DNA of 64,000 nt from Parageobacillus caldoxylosilyticus NBRC 107762 (lineage in GTDB: Bacteria; Bacillota; Bacilli; Bacillales; Anoxybacillaceae), in assembly GCF_000632715.1 (NCBI RefSeq), contig NZ_BAWO01000029.1, forward strand, positions 1 to 64,000. Direction: 5' to 3'. The translations under genes and the position numbers were made by a program. Below the pieces are notes generated by a model. The model did not search any database and was not told where the DNA came from. It saw only the letters and a list, made by a program, of their open reading frames with translations. The stretch's first letter is position 1. Each line of letters starts with the position of its first letter. This document shows positions 33,006 to 42,599 of the stretch, piece after piece.

Positions 33006-33437
33006 GTCTTTCCACCATGGTGGGATAAGCGCCTATTTTTTTATTCTTTGTCAGGTAAAAATTCAACCATTTATTTTAAGCCCCAGGTTTTAGACCTGGG
33101 GTTTAGTGTATTTTAGGCTCTCCAATGAAATGACTTGATTTTTTTGGTTTTGGCGGAAATGAATGGCTAATACCCGCAAACATTTGCCTTCTTCACGTGT
33201 TGCAAAAAGGCAACACTTTCTGAAGGATACAGCCATGATTCATGTGGTGTTTTGTTTGCAGTTTCCGTTTTTGTTGCATATTAGCAACAATATGTTGTTG
33301 TTTTGCAACAATTTTAGATGATAATATAAAAAATAATAAATAAAATTAATAAAATTTTTAATATTAATTCTTTTAAAATGCTGGTACGGGATTTGCACCA
33401 TAAAATAACGGGTGCTTTGGCACTGAGGAGTGAAACG
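33006..33437. other. Intergenic with hairpin
   Basis: CCCCAGGT (33081-33088) pairs with ACCTGGGG (33094-33101), which probably terminates the preceding gene. The remainder has runs such as TTGCAACA and is very AT-rich near 33320-33370. No gene. Confidence 0.55.
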
Positions 33438-33637
33438 ATGATTATGAAGGAAGTGATGACGAGAACTTTTGTAAAGTTTTATGGAAATGATTCTATCGAA
33501 GAAACCGCTAACTTCCTAGTCAACAAAAAAGCAAAGGGGGATTGGTATATAACCGTTTTGGCGATTTAGTCGGGGGATTTACAGAAACGGAAATTTTATT
33601 TGGATTGCAAATGGAAAAATACGACAAAGAAAAATAG
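33438..33637 (+). pseudogene. Frameshifted CBS-domain protein remnant
   Basis: A good ribosome-binding site (TGAGGAGTG) precedes ATG. The first frame reads MKEVMTRTFVKFYGNDSIEE then ANFLVNKKAKG. A second frame resumes with [20 protein letters not shown] and ends KYDKEK at 33637. Together these make one CBS motif pair (VMT..., LVG..TE..IL) with a short deletion near 33537-33552. A single shrunken CBS unit is unlikely to work. Confidence 0.6.
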
Positions 33638-33651
33638 GAAGGGGATATACA

Positions 33652-34812
33652 ATGGATTTTACTTTGCCGAAAGAGATTGAATTTTTAAAAGAAAATGTTC
33701 GAAAATTCGTGAAAGAAGTAGTCGACCCGGTCGCGATGGAAATTGAAGAAAACGATCAAATTCCGGAGCACATTATCGAAAAATCGAAAGAAATGGGCTT
33801 GTTTGGGCTGAGCATTCCGGAAGAATACGGCGGCTTAGGCTTGTCAATGGTCGGCAAATGCGCGATTTACGAGGAGCTTGGGAAAACGCACAACGGCTAT
33901 ACGACACTGATTGGCGCACATACCGGCATCGGCACCGTTGGCATTGTCGAACTTGGCACGGAGGAACAAAAGCGGAGATACTTGCCGAAAATGGCGACAG
34001 GAGAATGGATCGGCGCGTTTGCTTTAACCGAGCCTGGCGCGGGTTCCAATGCGGCCGCATTGAAAACGACAGCGGTGAGAAAAGGAGACCGCTACATTAT
34101 CAATGGCTCGAAACATTATATTACAAATGCGGTCGAAGCTCATGTCTTTACCGTAATGGCGGTTACCGATCCTTCCAAAGGGGCGAAGGGGATCACTTCC
34201 TTTATCGTCGAAAAAGACTTTCCGGGCTTTATTTTAGGAAAAGTGGAACGGAAAATGGGACTAAGAGGCTCGCATTCGGCGGAAATTTTCTTTGATAATT
34301 TGGAAGTCCCGGTTGAAAACGTGCTCGGCAAAGAGGGAGAAGGGTATGTCAATGCCTTGAAAATATTGGCGAACGGCCGCGCTGGATTGGCGGCAAGAAA
34401 TTTAGGATCATGCATTAGATTGTTGGAATATTGTATGGAATACGCGCAGCAGCGCGAGCAATTTGGCAAGCCTATTTTTGAACAGCAAGCCATTCAGCAT
34501 ATGCTGGCGGAAATGAGCATGCTTATCGAAGTGTTGCGATCGATTACATATCGCGTCGCTTGGATGACGGACCAAAAAATGCGGGTCGTCAAAGAAGCGG
34601 CGATTGCTAAGCTGTTTGGTTCTGAAGTATATAACAAAATTGCCGATTTGGCCGTCCAAATTCACGGAGGATTAGGATATATGAAAGACTATCCAATTGA
34701 GCGTTTCTACCGTGACGCGCGGATTACGAAAATTTATGAAGGAACATCGGAAATCCAGCGCAATATTATCGCCAATGAATTAAGGAAAGAATATTCCAAA
34801 GTAAGAGTATAA
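33652..34812 (+). CDS. Acyl-CoA dehydrogenase
   Basis: This 386-residue FAD enzyme catalyses alpha,beta-dehydrogenation of acyl-CoA in fatty or branched-chain acid breakdown. Landmarks: [13 protein letters not shown] (52-64), [11 protein letters not shown] (FAD/substrate loop near 124-134), [20 protein letters not shown] and the catalytic glutamate in IYEGTSEIQ (about 364-372). Length is normal. AGGAAGGGG lies 7 nt upstream. No electron-transfer or thiolase gene adjoins, so the chain specificity cannot be set. Confidence 0.94.
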   Translation: MDFTLPKEIEFLKENVRKFVKEVVDPVAMEIEENDQIPEHIIEKSKEMGLFGLSIPEEYGGLGLSMVGKCAIYEELGKTHNGYTTLIGAHTGIGTVGIVELGTEEQKRRYLPKMATGEWIGAFALTEPGAGSNAAALKTTAVRKGDRYIINGSKHYITNAVEAHVFTVMAVTDPSKGAKGITSFIVEKDFPGFILGKVERKMGLRGSHSAEIFFDNLEVPVENVLGKEGEGYVNALKILANGRAGLAARNLGSCIRLLEYCMEYAQQREQFGKPIFEQQAIQHMLAEMSMLIEVLRSITYRVAWMTDQKMRVVKEAAIAKLFGSEVYNKIADLAVQIHGGLGYMKDYPIERFYRDARITKIYEGTSEIQRNIIANELRKEYSKVRV

Positions 34813-34821
34813 TTGTTTTAT

Positions 34822-34858
34822 CCAAGGTAAAGGTTTAGGCGTTTACCTGGGCTTTTTT
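34822..34858 (+). terminator. Terminator after acyl-CoA dehydrogenase
   Basis: CCAAGGTAAA (34822-34831) pairs with TTTACCTGGG (34842-34851), followed by CTTTTTT. Confidence 0.8.
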
Positions 34859-34996
34859 GTACACCATAATAGCCCGTCTCAAGAAACGAAAGAAGCAGCC
34901 TTAAGTTCATCACTTTTATGGTAGATTGTATTATTATTTTCTCCGGCGTCGCGATTGTGTTGCAGTTTTTGTAAAAAGTAATTTTTTACCATTCGT

Positions 34997-35188
34997 GTGA
35001 GAGAAAGACCTTTTACCATCCTCATGTTTATTATCATTTTTACGACAGCCATATCGATTTTGATATATCAATTTGTCCATGAATTTGGTTACCGTATCGA
35101 AGCGGGAGGAATGATTTGCATCCTTTTCGGCTTGCTTGTATTGGCTGTGACATGGTGGCTCAATAAGAAGTTTCGCATTACAAAATGA
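34997..35188 (+). CDS. Possible small membrane protein (63 aa)
   Basis: GTG-started frame with two hydrophobic helices (ILMFIIIFTTAISILIYQFV and MICILFGLLVLAVTWWL) and a basic end (NKKFRITK). No good ribosome-binding site precedes GTG 34997 or ATG 35024. The two-helix pattern with positive ends is protein-like. Not recognised. Confidence 0.45.
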   Translation: MRERPFTILMFIIIFTTAISILIYQFVHEFGYRIEAGGMICILFGLLVLAVTWWLNKKFRITK

Positions 35189-35331
35189 TAATGAGCGGCA
35201 TTTCTTTTACGCATGCCAAGTTCATTTATTTGAATGCCTGCCTGGAGATTCGCTACAATAAGGTGGAAACATGAATATTTCGCTTTCTTGTTGTTGATGC
35301 AACGGAGAGCCTAAACCGAGGTGCATATACG

Positions 35332-36042
35332 ATGAAAATAGAGGTTTGGTCCGATTTTGTTTGCCCATTTTGCTATATTGGGAAACGCCGGTTGGAAGAA
35401 GCGCTTGAGCAGTTTCCGCATAAAGATCAGGTCGAAGTCGTATTCCGCAGCTTTGAGCTGGATCCCAATGCGAAAAAACAGTACGATATGACAATCCATG
35501 AAATCATCGCGAAAAAATACGGTATTTCGGTTGAAGAGGCGAAAAGGGTCAATGCCGATATTGGCAGACAGGCAGAGTCCGTCGGGCTGACGTTCCGATT
35601 TGACACGATGAAGCCGACGAATACGTTTGACGCTCACCGCCTTGCCAAATATGCCAAAGAGCAAGGAAAACTTCCAGAAATGACGGAACGGCTGTTTCAA
35701 GCCTATTTTACCGATTCGAAATGGATTAGCGACCATGATGTACTCGTCGAGCTGGCTGGCGAAGCCGGGCTGGATCGGGAGGAAGTGAAACAAGTTCTCG
35801 AAAGCAGTCGCTATACCGATGAGGTGAGAAAGGACGAGGCGGAGGCGGCCCGTTTTGGCGTCCGCGGCGTGCCGTTTTTTGTGCTGAACCGCAAATACGC
35901 GATTTCCGGCGCGCAGCCGATAGAAGTGTTTATACAGGCGCTTGAAAAAGTGTGGGAAGAGGAAAACGCAAACTCGCCATTGCAGCCGCTGGCAGCGGAT
36001 GGAGGAGGCCAATGCATGGACGGCAGCTGCCAAATGGAATAG
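35332..36042 (+). CDS. DsbA-family (FrnE-like) oxidoreductase
   Basis: This 236-residue thioredoxin-fold protein has an N-terminal CPFC (12-15) with the helical insertion typical of FrnE/2-hydroxychromene isomerase-like proteins (DAHRLAKYAKEQGK) and the cis-proline loop GVRGVPFFV (about 177-185). There is no signal peptide, so it is cytoplasmic. The C-terminal tail has a second pair, CMDGSC (about 228-233). It is like B. subtilis YwbO; role in redox stress is inferred. Confidence 0.88.
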   Translation: MKIEVWSDFVCPFCYIGKRRLEEALEQFPHKDQVEVVFRSFELDPNAKKQYDMTIHEIIAKKYGISVEEAKRVNADIGRQAESVGLTFRFDTMKPTNTFDAHRLAKYAKEQGKLPEMTERLFQAYFTDSKWISDHDVLVELAGEAGLDREEVKQVLESSRYTDEVRKDEAEAARFGVRGVPFFVLNRKYAISGAQPIEVFIQALEKVWEEENANSPLQPLAADGGGQCMDGSCQME

Positions 36043-36051
36043 CAAGTGTAT

Positions 36052-36100
36052 AAAAACACAACCAGACGGTCTTTGGAGAGAGCCGCCTGGTTGTGTTTTG
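36052..36100 (+). terminator. Bidirectional terminator
   Basis: AAAACACAACCAGACGG pairs with CCGCCTGGTTGTGTTTT (one mismatch), with T and A runs on both sides. It serves the DsbA-like gene and the convergent DinB-type gene, whose stop is at 36101. Confidence 0.85.
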
Positions 36101-36565
36101 TTATCCGCGCTTGACAAACAATGGCAAGTCGGTATGCCCCATTTCGCGGACGTATACGAAAAGCTGGCCTTTATGGTGGATTTCATGGTCCATCGCCATT
36201 TGTAAAAATTGCGCTGTCGGGATTTTCGCACCAAAAACGTTCGTGAGATCTAAAACACGTTCAAAATCTTCATTGGTAAGGGATTCCAGCAATTGCTTCG
36301 TTTTTTCTGTATATGTTTGGGCAAGCTTTTGCAAATTGGTTTCCGTTTCCTCAATTTTTTCTGTAAATAGCGCTGGATCTCCATGTTTCGCGGTGTTGGC
36401 GAATTTATAAAAGCTGAAAAGAATATGAGTGGCTAAATCTTTCGCCGACATCGACGTTGGTGTCGGTTTGTAGTCATAATGCTTTTCTTCGATTTTGTTA
36501 ATTAACTCTACCGTTACATTGCGATGGGATAAAAAGTATTGCACAAGTTTTTGTGCCTGGCTCAT
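36101..36565 (-). CDS. DinB-family protein
   Basis: A protein of about 154 residues with the DinB four-helix bundle. Likely metal ligands are H47 (ATHILFS region) and the pair in MDHEIHHKGQLFVYVREMG. Members include bacillithiol-dependent transferases and uncharacterised proteins. Two in-frame ATGs exist; the inner one (36565) has GGGAGG at 7-nt spacing. Confidence 0.85.
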   Translation of the reverse strand: MSQAQKLVQYFLSHRNVTVELINKIEEKHYDYKPTPTSMSAKDLATHILFSFYKFANTAKHGDPALFTEKIEETETNLQKLAQTYTEKTKQLLESLTNEDFERVLDLTNVFGAKIPTAQFLQMAMDHEIHHKGQLFVYVREMGHTDLPLFVKRG

Positions 36566-36628
36566 ATGCATTCCTCCCTTTGGAATTTGTTTCCCTTTCT
36601 GATTATATCAAAGAAGAACAGGATATGG

Positions 36629-36805
36629 TTAGTAAGGAAGTTTGACGATAAAGGTTGTCCCTTGCCCTGGGGTGCTTTCTACGTTGATCGTACCATCGTG
36701 GGCCAATACGAATTCTTTGGCAATTGCCAGACCCAGTCCCGTTCCGCCCCGATTGCGCGTTCTTGCCTCATCGGTGCGGTAAAATCGATTAAACAGCAAA
36801 TGAAA
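36629..36805 (-). pseudogene. Truncated histidine kinase ATPase-domain remnant
   Basis: On the minus strand the frame reads [20 protein letters not shown], then [20 protein letters not shown] and ends FIVKLPY. This is the G-box end of a HATPase domain. The frame upstream (36806-36883) is unlike a kinase and would be noncoding. It is a leftover of a deleted two-component kinase, unrelated in sequence to the two other kinases in the window. Confidence 0.8.
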
Positions 36806-36848
36806 CTTTTGGAAATTCCGTTCGTAATATAATAAAAAAGGGGAGTAT

Positions 36849-37112
36849 ATGATGTCATCTGCATGGCTATTTTTTGGAGGCATTGCCTTGCTGTATTTCC
36901 TTGTGACGATCCCGATTCAATATTTGTATATATCGGGAATAAAAGAACGGGCAAGAAAATCGAAGCTTTCGCAAGAACAAATGTATCAGAACATGTCGTT
37001 TGAAGAAGAGCAGTTACACTTCCATATACAAGGAAACATAGCGAATCTACCGTCTACTGTTGTCGCTCATTTTTTGTATCAATTACGCCATCGTAAAAAA
37101 TCAAAGGGCTAA
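36849..37112 (+). CDS. Small membrane protein (DUF3949-like)
   Basis: 87 residues with one N-terminal membrane helix ([20 protein letters not shown]) and a charged cytoplasmic tail. It resembles the DUF3949 proteins of bacilli. AGGGGAGTAT precedes ATG. Function unknown. Confidence 0.65.
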   Translation: MMSSAWLFFGGIALLYFLVTIPIQYLYISGIKERARKSKLSQEQMYQNMSFEEEQLHFHIQGNIANLPSTVVAHFLYQLRHRKKSKG

Positions 37113-37349
37113 AGAGGTAGCGGACAGACCAAATATACAGTGATCATTTCCGTCCAATCCTTATCTGTTAAATAGAATATATTTACTTAAATGTATAAAA
37201 CATTATTTTGAATATGAGTAGGTAGGGACAAGGTGTCCGTTCTATCCTGTTATGCTCCTGAAGAAGCGGTAGAATGGAGGTACGGATTTTCTAGCCTGCT
37301 GTAGAGATAAAATAGTAAAATAAATGGAGATGAAAGGGTGTGAATAGGG

Positions 37350-38015
37350 ATGAAGGACACCTCCTCGCCAAAACCGATGAAAATAAAAGTCATTATAGCC
37401 GATGATAATTCCTTTGTTCGCGAAGGAATGCGAATTATATTAAGCACGTACGATGAGTTTGAGGTCGTAGCGACAGTGAATGATGGACAAGAGGCATTCC
37501 ATTACTGCAAGAATCATGATGTAGATATCGCGCTATTGGATGTGCGTATGCCGAACATGAACGGAGTCGAAGCGACCAAACTCATATGTGAGCAAACAAA
37601 GACGAAACCTCTTATACTTACTACTTTTGATGACGATGAATATATTTTAGATGCCATGCGAAACGGCGCGAAAGGATATTTTTTGAAAAATACCGACCCG
37701 GAGAGGATACGGGAAGCGATTAAAGCAGTATATAACGGAAATATCATTATGCAGGATGTCGTAATGGAAAAGATCAAGTCCAGCTTAAAAGAAGAAAAAG
37801 AAGCAGAACCTAAAATTGACAAGAGCCTTTTTACGGAACGAGAAATGGCAATTATGTCTTTCATTGCGAAAGGGCTTTCGAACAAAGAGATTTCGAAACA
37901 GCTTTTTATATCGGAAGGAACAATCGCCAATTACATCACTTCGATTTTAGATAAAACAGGATTACAGCATCGCACACAGATCGCCATTTATTATTTAACA
38001 GGAAAAATTAGTTGA
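37350..38015 (+). CDS. NarL/LuxR-type response regulator, LnrK-like
   Basis: 221 residues: receiver domain with D64 (LLDVRMP) and K in FLKNTDP, then a LuxR-type helix-turn-helix (LSNKEISKQLFISEGTIANY) near 170-195. Start ATG 37350 has AAAGGGTG upstream; the inner ATG (MKIKV) has no site. It is followed 9 nt later by its kinase. The group RR, HK, ABC ATPase and two permeases matches the linearmycin resistance locus LnrJKLMN of B. subtilis, though with the kinase second. Confidence 0.88.
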   Translation: MKDTSSPKPMKIKVIIADDNSFVREGMRIILSTYDEFEVVATVNDGQEAFHYCKNHDVDIALLDVRMPNMNGVEATKLICEQTKTKPLILTTFDDDEYILDAMRNGAKGYFLKNTDPERIREAIKAVYNGNIIMQDVVMEKIKSSLKEEKEAEPKIDKSLFTEREMAIMSFIAKGLSNKEISKQLFISEGTIANYITSILDKTGLQHRTQIAIYYLTGKIS

Positions 38016-38024
38016 GGGAGATCA

Positions 38025-39131
38025 ATGGAGCTTTGGTTCATCCTGAGCAAACTAATCGTGTGGGTCTATGTGGCTGTCTGTTACGTGTACTCTGATAATA
38101 CCGCTATTTCTTGGTTTGTCTTTTCTTCTCTTGTCTACTTTTGTATCAATATGGTCATTTACATCGTCAAAAAAGATACAGTGAAAAAGGGCGCGGTGCT
38201 GCTATCGATCGGTCTTATACTTACTGCGAGTTTCTATATTTACCCTTTATTTATTTTGCTTTTGCCCATCAATCTATATGAATTCGCTTCTGGCCATATA
38301 CGTAAAAAATGGATGCTGTTTCTCTTGCTTTTGCTTCCAATTTTCTTTGTTCCAGAAGACGTATATCCTATATATGGGCTTGTTGCGTCGTTTACTTTTA
38401 TGGGTGTTACCATGGCAAAACAGTACACGTTTAGAACAGAACAATTGGAAGATCATCTTGATAAAATGCGAAGAGATATACAACGGTTAACAAAAAGTTT
38501 AAATGAGTATCATGAATACATAAAGCAGTCCCAATATACCCTTCAATTAGAGGAACGAAACCGGCTGTCTCAAGAAATCCATGATAAAATCGGCCATTCC
38601 ATGACCGGAGCACTCATTCAGATGGAAGCGGCGAAACGCTTAATGGATATGGACAAAGAAAAAGCAAAAGAACTATTGCAAAATGCCATCCATATTTCGA
38701 AAGAAGGAATTGAAAATATAAGAATGACATTAAAACAAATAAAGCCTCCATCCGAACAAATCGGTATGAATCGAGTGAGATTATTCATAGAGGAATTTTC
38801 GGCTAAACATCATATTCGAATTCCGCTTGTATGCAAAGGGGATTTGGAGGTCATTTCCCCTATCCAATGGAAAATTATTTATGAGAATATTACTGAAGCG
38901 TTAACGAACGCGATGAAATATGCGGAAGCAACTGTCGTTTCCGTTGAGATTCATGTACTTAACACTCTCATTAAAGTGGAAGTGAAAGATAATGGAAAAG
39001 GCGCCGAAAAAATAAAAAAAGGCCTTGGAATCATGGGAATGGAAGAACGGGCCGCTTCGGTAAACGGCACTGTAATTGTTGATGGCACAAAAGGCTTTTC
39101 TGTGACAACGTTGCTTCCTATTCTTCAATGA
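38025..39131 (+). CDS. NarX/DesK-type sensor kinase, LnrJ-like
   Basis: 368 residues. Five or six N-terminal membrane helices (to about 130) are followed by a coiled coil and a HisKA_3 domain with phospho-acceptor H185 in LSQEIHDKIGH. The HATPase is at about 270-365 (ENITEALTNAMKYAEA, DNGKGAEKIKKGLGIMGMEE). No large outside domain, so it senses within or near the membrane, as for kinases that respond to membrane-active lipids or polyenes. GAGGGAG is 6 nt upstream. Confidence 0.9.
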   Translation: MELWFILSKLIVWVYVAVCYVYSDNTAISWFVFSSLVYFCINMVIYIVKKDTVKKGAVLLSIGLILTASFYIYPLFILLLPINLYEFASGHIRKKWMLFLLLLLPIFFVPEDVYPIYGLVASFTFMGVTMAKQYTFRTEQLEDHLDKMRRDIQRLTKSLNEYHEYIKQSQYTLQLEERNRLSQEIHDKIGHSMTGALIQMEAAKRLMDMDKEKAKELLQNAIHISKEGIENIRMTLKQIKPPSEQIGMNRVRLFIEEFSAKHHIRIPLVCKGDLEVISPIQWKIIYENITEALTNAMKYAEATVVSVEIHVLNTLIKVEVKDNGKGAEKIKKGLGIMGMEERAASVNGTVIVDGTKGFSVTTLLPILQ

Positions 39132-39148
39132 ATGACCTCATGCAGAAA

Positions 39149-39166
39149 ACATGAAAATTCTCATGT
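39149..39166 (+). promoter_or_regulatory. 18-bp palindrome, candidate response-regulator operator
   Basis: ACATGAAAATTCTCATGT is self-complementary except for one mismatched pair. A related half-site CTCATG lies at 39137. It lies between the kinase stop and the terminator before the ABC genes. Confidence 0.55.
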
Positions 39167-39171
39167 GAAGA

Positions 39172-39209
39172 AGATGAACTCCTACACTTACAGGGGTTCA
39201 TCTTTTTTT
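39172..39209 (+). terminator. Terminator between the two-component and ABC genes
   Basis: AGATGAACTCCT (39172-39183) pairs with AGGGGTTCATCT (39192-39203), followed by T7. TATAAT at 39211-39216 immediately follows and could be the -10 of a separate ABC operon promoter. Confidence 0.8.
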
Positions 39210-39249
39210 CTATAATAAGCAACATAAAGCAGGTAAAGAGGGTGAAAGG

Positions 39250-40185
39250 ATGAACATATTAGAAATCAAAAACGTAACGAAAAAATTTGGCGACTTCATC
39301 GCAGTAGATAATATGTCTTTAACGGTAGCGGAAGGGGAAATATTTGGATTCCTCGGGGCAAACGGCGCTGGGAAAAGTACGACAATCAATATGATTTCCG
39401 GGCTGCTGCGTCCCAATGCGGGTGAGATCAAGATTCTTGGAAAAGACATTGGCAAACATAGTCATTTTGCGAAAAGAAATATCGGTATCGTTCCCCAAGA
39501 TATTGCGATTTATGAAGATTTAACGGCATATGAAAATGTGAAATTTTTTGCCGGCTTATACGGACTGCGTGGTTCCCAGCTACATGAGCGGGTAGAAGAA
39601 GCATTACAGTTTGTCGGATTAAGCGATAAACAAAAAAGCTATCCGAAAAATTTTTCAGGCGGAATGAAACGCAGATTAAATATTGCTTGTGCGATCGCCC
39701 ACCGACCGAAGCTGATTATTATGGATGAGCCTACCGTGGGCATTGATCCGCAATCTAGAAATTATATTTTGGCCTCTGTCAAAAAGCTAAACGAAATGGG
39801 ATGTACGATCATTTATACAAGCCACTATATGGAGGAAGTCGAAGAAATCTGCACGCGAATTGCCATCATCGATCATGGAAAAATCATTGCGGAGGGAACG
39901 AAAGAACAGCTTGAAGCGATTATCACGAATACAAAAGACGTTTGGATTGGAGTCAAATCAATGGATAACATGGATATCAACAAACTTAAAGCCATTAGTG
40001 GGGTAAAGGCAGTGCAATGCGAAGAAAACATGGTGAAAATTAGTTCGGATATAGGAGTCAATAACCTTAACCGCATTATTCAATGTTTGATGAATGATGG
40101 CGTAGAAATACGTTCACTGGAAGAAAAGTCGCCAAATTTAGAAACGGTCTTCCTTACCTTAACGGGAAGAAATTTAAGAGATTAG
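39250..40185 (+). CDS. ABC transporter ATPase, LnrL-like
   Basis: 311 residues. Walker A GANGAGKST (37-45), Q-loop, signature FSGGMKRRL (about 137-145), Walker B LIIMDEPTVGID (about 156-167) and H-loop TSHYMEE. The C-terminal 80 residues are an extension typical of drug and antibiotic exporters. It would energise the two permeases that follow. GAGGGTGAAAGG precedes ATG. Confidence 0.93.
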   Translation: MNILEIKNVTKKFGDFIAVDNMSLTVAEGEIFGFLGANGAGKSTTINMISGLLRPNAGEIKILGKDIGKHSHFAKRNIGIVPQDIAIYEDLTAYENVKFFAGLYGLRGSQLHERVEEALQFVGLSDKQKSYPKNFSGGMKRRLNIACAIAHRPKLIIMDEPTVGIDPQSRNYILASVKKLNEMGCTIIYTSHYMEEVEEICTRIAIIDHGKIIAEGTKEQLEAIITNTKDVWIGVKSMDNMDINKLKAISGVKAVQCEENMVKISSDIGVNNLNRIIQCLMNDGVEIRSLEEKSPNLETVFLTLTGRNLRD

Positions 40186-40221
40186 CCTTTTAACCTACCG
40201 TAATATAAAGGAGGTTTTTTC

Positions 40222-41343
40222 TTGAATATCGTTAATATCGCCATAAAGGAAATAAAAAGAGATTTTCGCGATGTGAGAACGCTTATTTTTATGCTTGCAT
40301 TTCCGATTGTGCTCATGTTAATACTTGGTACAGCTCTTTCTAATGCTTTTGATTCCACCATTTCGGTAGAGGATATTCATGTTTTGTACAAAGACAAAAC
40401 GGCTGGGGAGTTTTCCACATATGTTCGTACATTTATAAAAGAAGCAAAGAAATCTGACATTCATTTCAAAAAAGCTTCCCATCATATGGATGGGAGAAGA
40501 GAGGTCAAGCAGGGGAATTATGACGGTTACATGGAAATCGATAATCAAGGCGTACAGCTGTATACGAACAATAGCAATTCGGTCAAAGGCAGTATTATTC
40601 AAGGAATGGTGGCTGCTTTTGCCGATAAATATAATATGGTTGCGGCTGTGGCGCAAGTGAAGCCCAATCAAGTCCATATGCTGATGAACAACGGTCATCG
40701 TGATGATTATATACAAGAAACCTCCCTGCATTCTAAACGGCAACCAGGCGCCATGGACTATTATGCCATTACGATGACAACGATGATTGCTCTTTATGGA
40801 GCCGTATCGGCCAGTTATTTAATAAGGGGAGAAAGAACACGGAAAACAGCAGATCGGTTACTAGCGGCGCCAATTCATAAAAGTGAAATTTTTATCGGAA
40901 AAATACTCGGAAGCATGGTTACCAATTTTCTTTGCGTTGCCATTATCATCGTTTTCAGTAAGTTTGTCTTCAAAGCGTATTGGGGAAACCATCTTGCACT
41001 CGTATACCTTGTAGTGTTCACCGAAGTACTATTCGCCGTTAGTTTCGGGCTAGGCATCAGCTACATTGCAAGGACAGAAGGAGCTGCGAAAATGATTGTC
41101 ATGGTGGTGATACAGTTAGCGTCTTTCTTTGGCGGGGCGTATTTTAAAATAGAAGCTACAAGTACAATAGCAAGGTTGATTACTAATCTTTCTCCGCTCA
41201 CATGGGCAAACACGGCTATTACGAAAATGATTTATGCCAACGATTTGTCCGCCAGCTTTCCTGCCATACTCCTAAATGTCGGATTATCAGCGTTGTTTTT
41301 GCTGATTGCAGGGATGTCGCTCACAAGACGGGAGGGATTATAA
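40222..41343 (+). CDS. ABC-2 type permease, LnrM-like
   Basis: 373 residues: one N-terminal helix (LIFMLAFPIVLMLILGTALS), a large outside loop (about 45-175), then five helices. This 1+5 layout is typical of ABC-2 exporters. Start is TTG with AAAGGAGG 6 nt upstream, the only suitable start. Its stop is 1 nt before the next start region. Confidence 0.88.
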   Translation: MNIVNIAIKEIKRDFRDVRTLIFMLAFPIVLMLILGTALSNAFDSTISVEDIHVLYKDKTAGEFSTYVRTFIKEAKKSDIHFKKASHHMDGRREVKQGNYDGYMEIDNQGVQLYTNNSNSVKGSIIQGMVAAFADKYNMVAAVAQVKPNQVHMLMNNGHRDDYIQETSLHSKRQPGAMDYYAITMTTMIALYGAVSASYLIRGERTRKTADRLLAAPIHKSEIFIGKILGSMVTNFLCVAIIIVFSKFVFKAYWGNHLALVYLVVFTEVLFAVSFGLGISYIARTEGAAKMIVMVVIQLASFFGGAYFKIEATSTIARLITNLSPLTWANTAITKMIYANDLSASFPAILLNVGLSALFLLIAGMSLTRREGL

Positions 41344-41344
41344 G

Positions 41345-42490
41345 ATGCGCGATCTCGTTTGGCTAATAAGGCATACATTAAAAAGGACGTTTAGCAACAA
41401 AAGGAATATACTATTATATTTTGGTACTCCATTGATCGGGATTATAATATCTCTACTTGTTTACGGCGGTTCTACAGCGAAGGATTTGCATGTCGGTATG
41501 GTAAACCATGATCCTCATTATATTACCAATGATACGATACGTTTTATCAAAAGCATTGAACATATATCGGTTACGAATGTAAAAGAATCAGAAATTGATG
41601 ACAAAATCACGTCTGGAAAACTAGACTGTGTGGTTATTTTTCATTCAGGGTTTTCACAAAGCGTTCAAGAAGGACGTCCTAGCCATATTCAAATCGTTTC
41701 GATCCGGGGAACAGAAATTACAGGTTTTATCAAATCGTATCTGTATCATTACATCGATAATATTGCTGCCCTCGGCCAAATTGCAAAAGGGGATGAACAT
41801 ACGTTTTTGGAGATGTACAAACGTTATCAGCAAGCTCCGTTCAACATGTCAGTCCATTCGTTACAAGATACATCGAAACACAAATATATGACGTATCAAA
41901 CGATCGGATATTTGCTCATGATCATGCTTTTATCGGCGGGAAATTTAGCCGAAATCATTATTAAAGAAAAAGAAAATCGAACTTATTTCCGATTATTATC
42001 CACTCCTATTAATGCAAAGCAGTATGTATTATCAAATGTCATCGTCAACATGATCGTAATGACGGGACAGATTATCATTACGCTAATCATGATGGATACA
42101 GTATTTCACATCAAAACAAATATTCCTTTTTGGCAAATGACAACGATCCTTATGCTTTTTGCCTTGGTAGCCATTGGAGTAGCGTTAATGACAGTGGCTT
42201 TTGCGAGCAGTTCCGCTTCTTCAGGAGCGATGCAAAATTTATTAACGGTTCCTACATGCATGCTTGCTGGATGTTTTTGGCCAGTGGATATTATGCCTGC
42301 ATTTGCGCAAAAAATGGCTGATTTTCTTCCGCAGCGGTGGGCGTTAGATACGCTATTGAAATTACAGCAAGGGCATCATTTCGGAAGCTTATATTTAAAT
42401 ATACTGATTCTCTTTGCCTTTGCGCTCGCTTTTTTCTTAATTGCTGTTTACAAATTTGGGAGAAATCATAGTGTGGGCAATTTTTTATAA
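41345..42490 (+). CDS. ABC-2 type permease, LnrN-like
   Basis: 381 residues with the same 1+5 helix plan as its neighbour (IIISLLVYGG near 25; helices from 185 on). ATG 41345 follows GGGAGGG by 7 nt and almost touches the preceding stop, so the two permeases are coupled and probably form a heterodimer. A longer frame from 41306 has no ribosome-binding site. Confidence 0.88.
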   Translation: MRDLVWLIRHTLKRTFSNKRNILLYFGTPLIGIIISLLVYGGSTAKDLHVGMVNHDPHYITNDTIRFIKSIEHISVTNVKESEIDDKITSGKLDCVVIFHSGFSQSVQEGRPSHIQIVSIRGTEITGFIKSYLYHYIDNIAALGQIAKGDEHTFLEMYKRYQQAPFNMSVHSLQDTSKHKYMTYQTIGYLLMIMLLSAGNLAEIIIKEKENRTYFRLLSTPINAKQYVLSNVIVNMIVMTGQIIITLIMMDTVFHIKTNIPFWQMTTILMLFALVAIGVALMTVAFASSSASSGAMQNLLTVPTCMLAGCFWPVDIMPAFAQKMADFLPQRWALDTLLKLQQGHHFGSLYLNILILFAFALAFFLIAVYKFGRNHSVGNFL

Positions 42491-42599
42491 CCAATGTCTC
42501 TTTCCCATGGTTAGGCAAATATAGGTGATCATTTTACAAAACATCACTATATATTAGTATTAGGATACGATACCATGAAGAATAGATTGAGGTGAAAAC

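Noticed and set aside
35311-36234. 307-codon minus-strand frame opposite the DsbA-like gene
   Set aside because: It is the shadow of a well-supported gene with a CPFC motif and normal start; the shadow has no recognisable family.
42513-42560. GTGAT ... ATCAC inverted repeat before the amidase gene
   Set aside because: Five-base arms in AT-rich sequence are too weak to call an operator or terminator.
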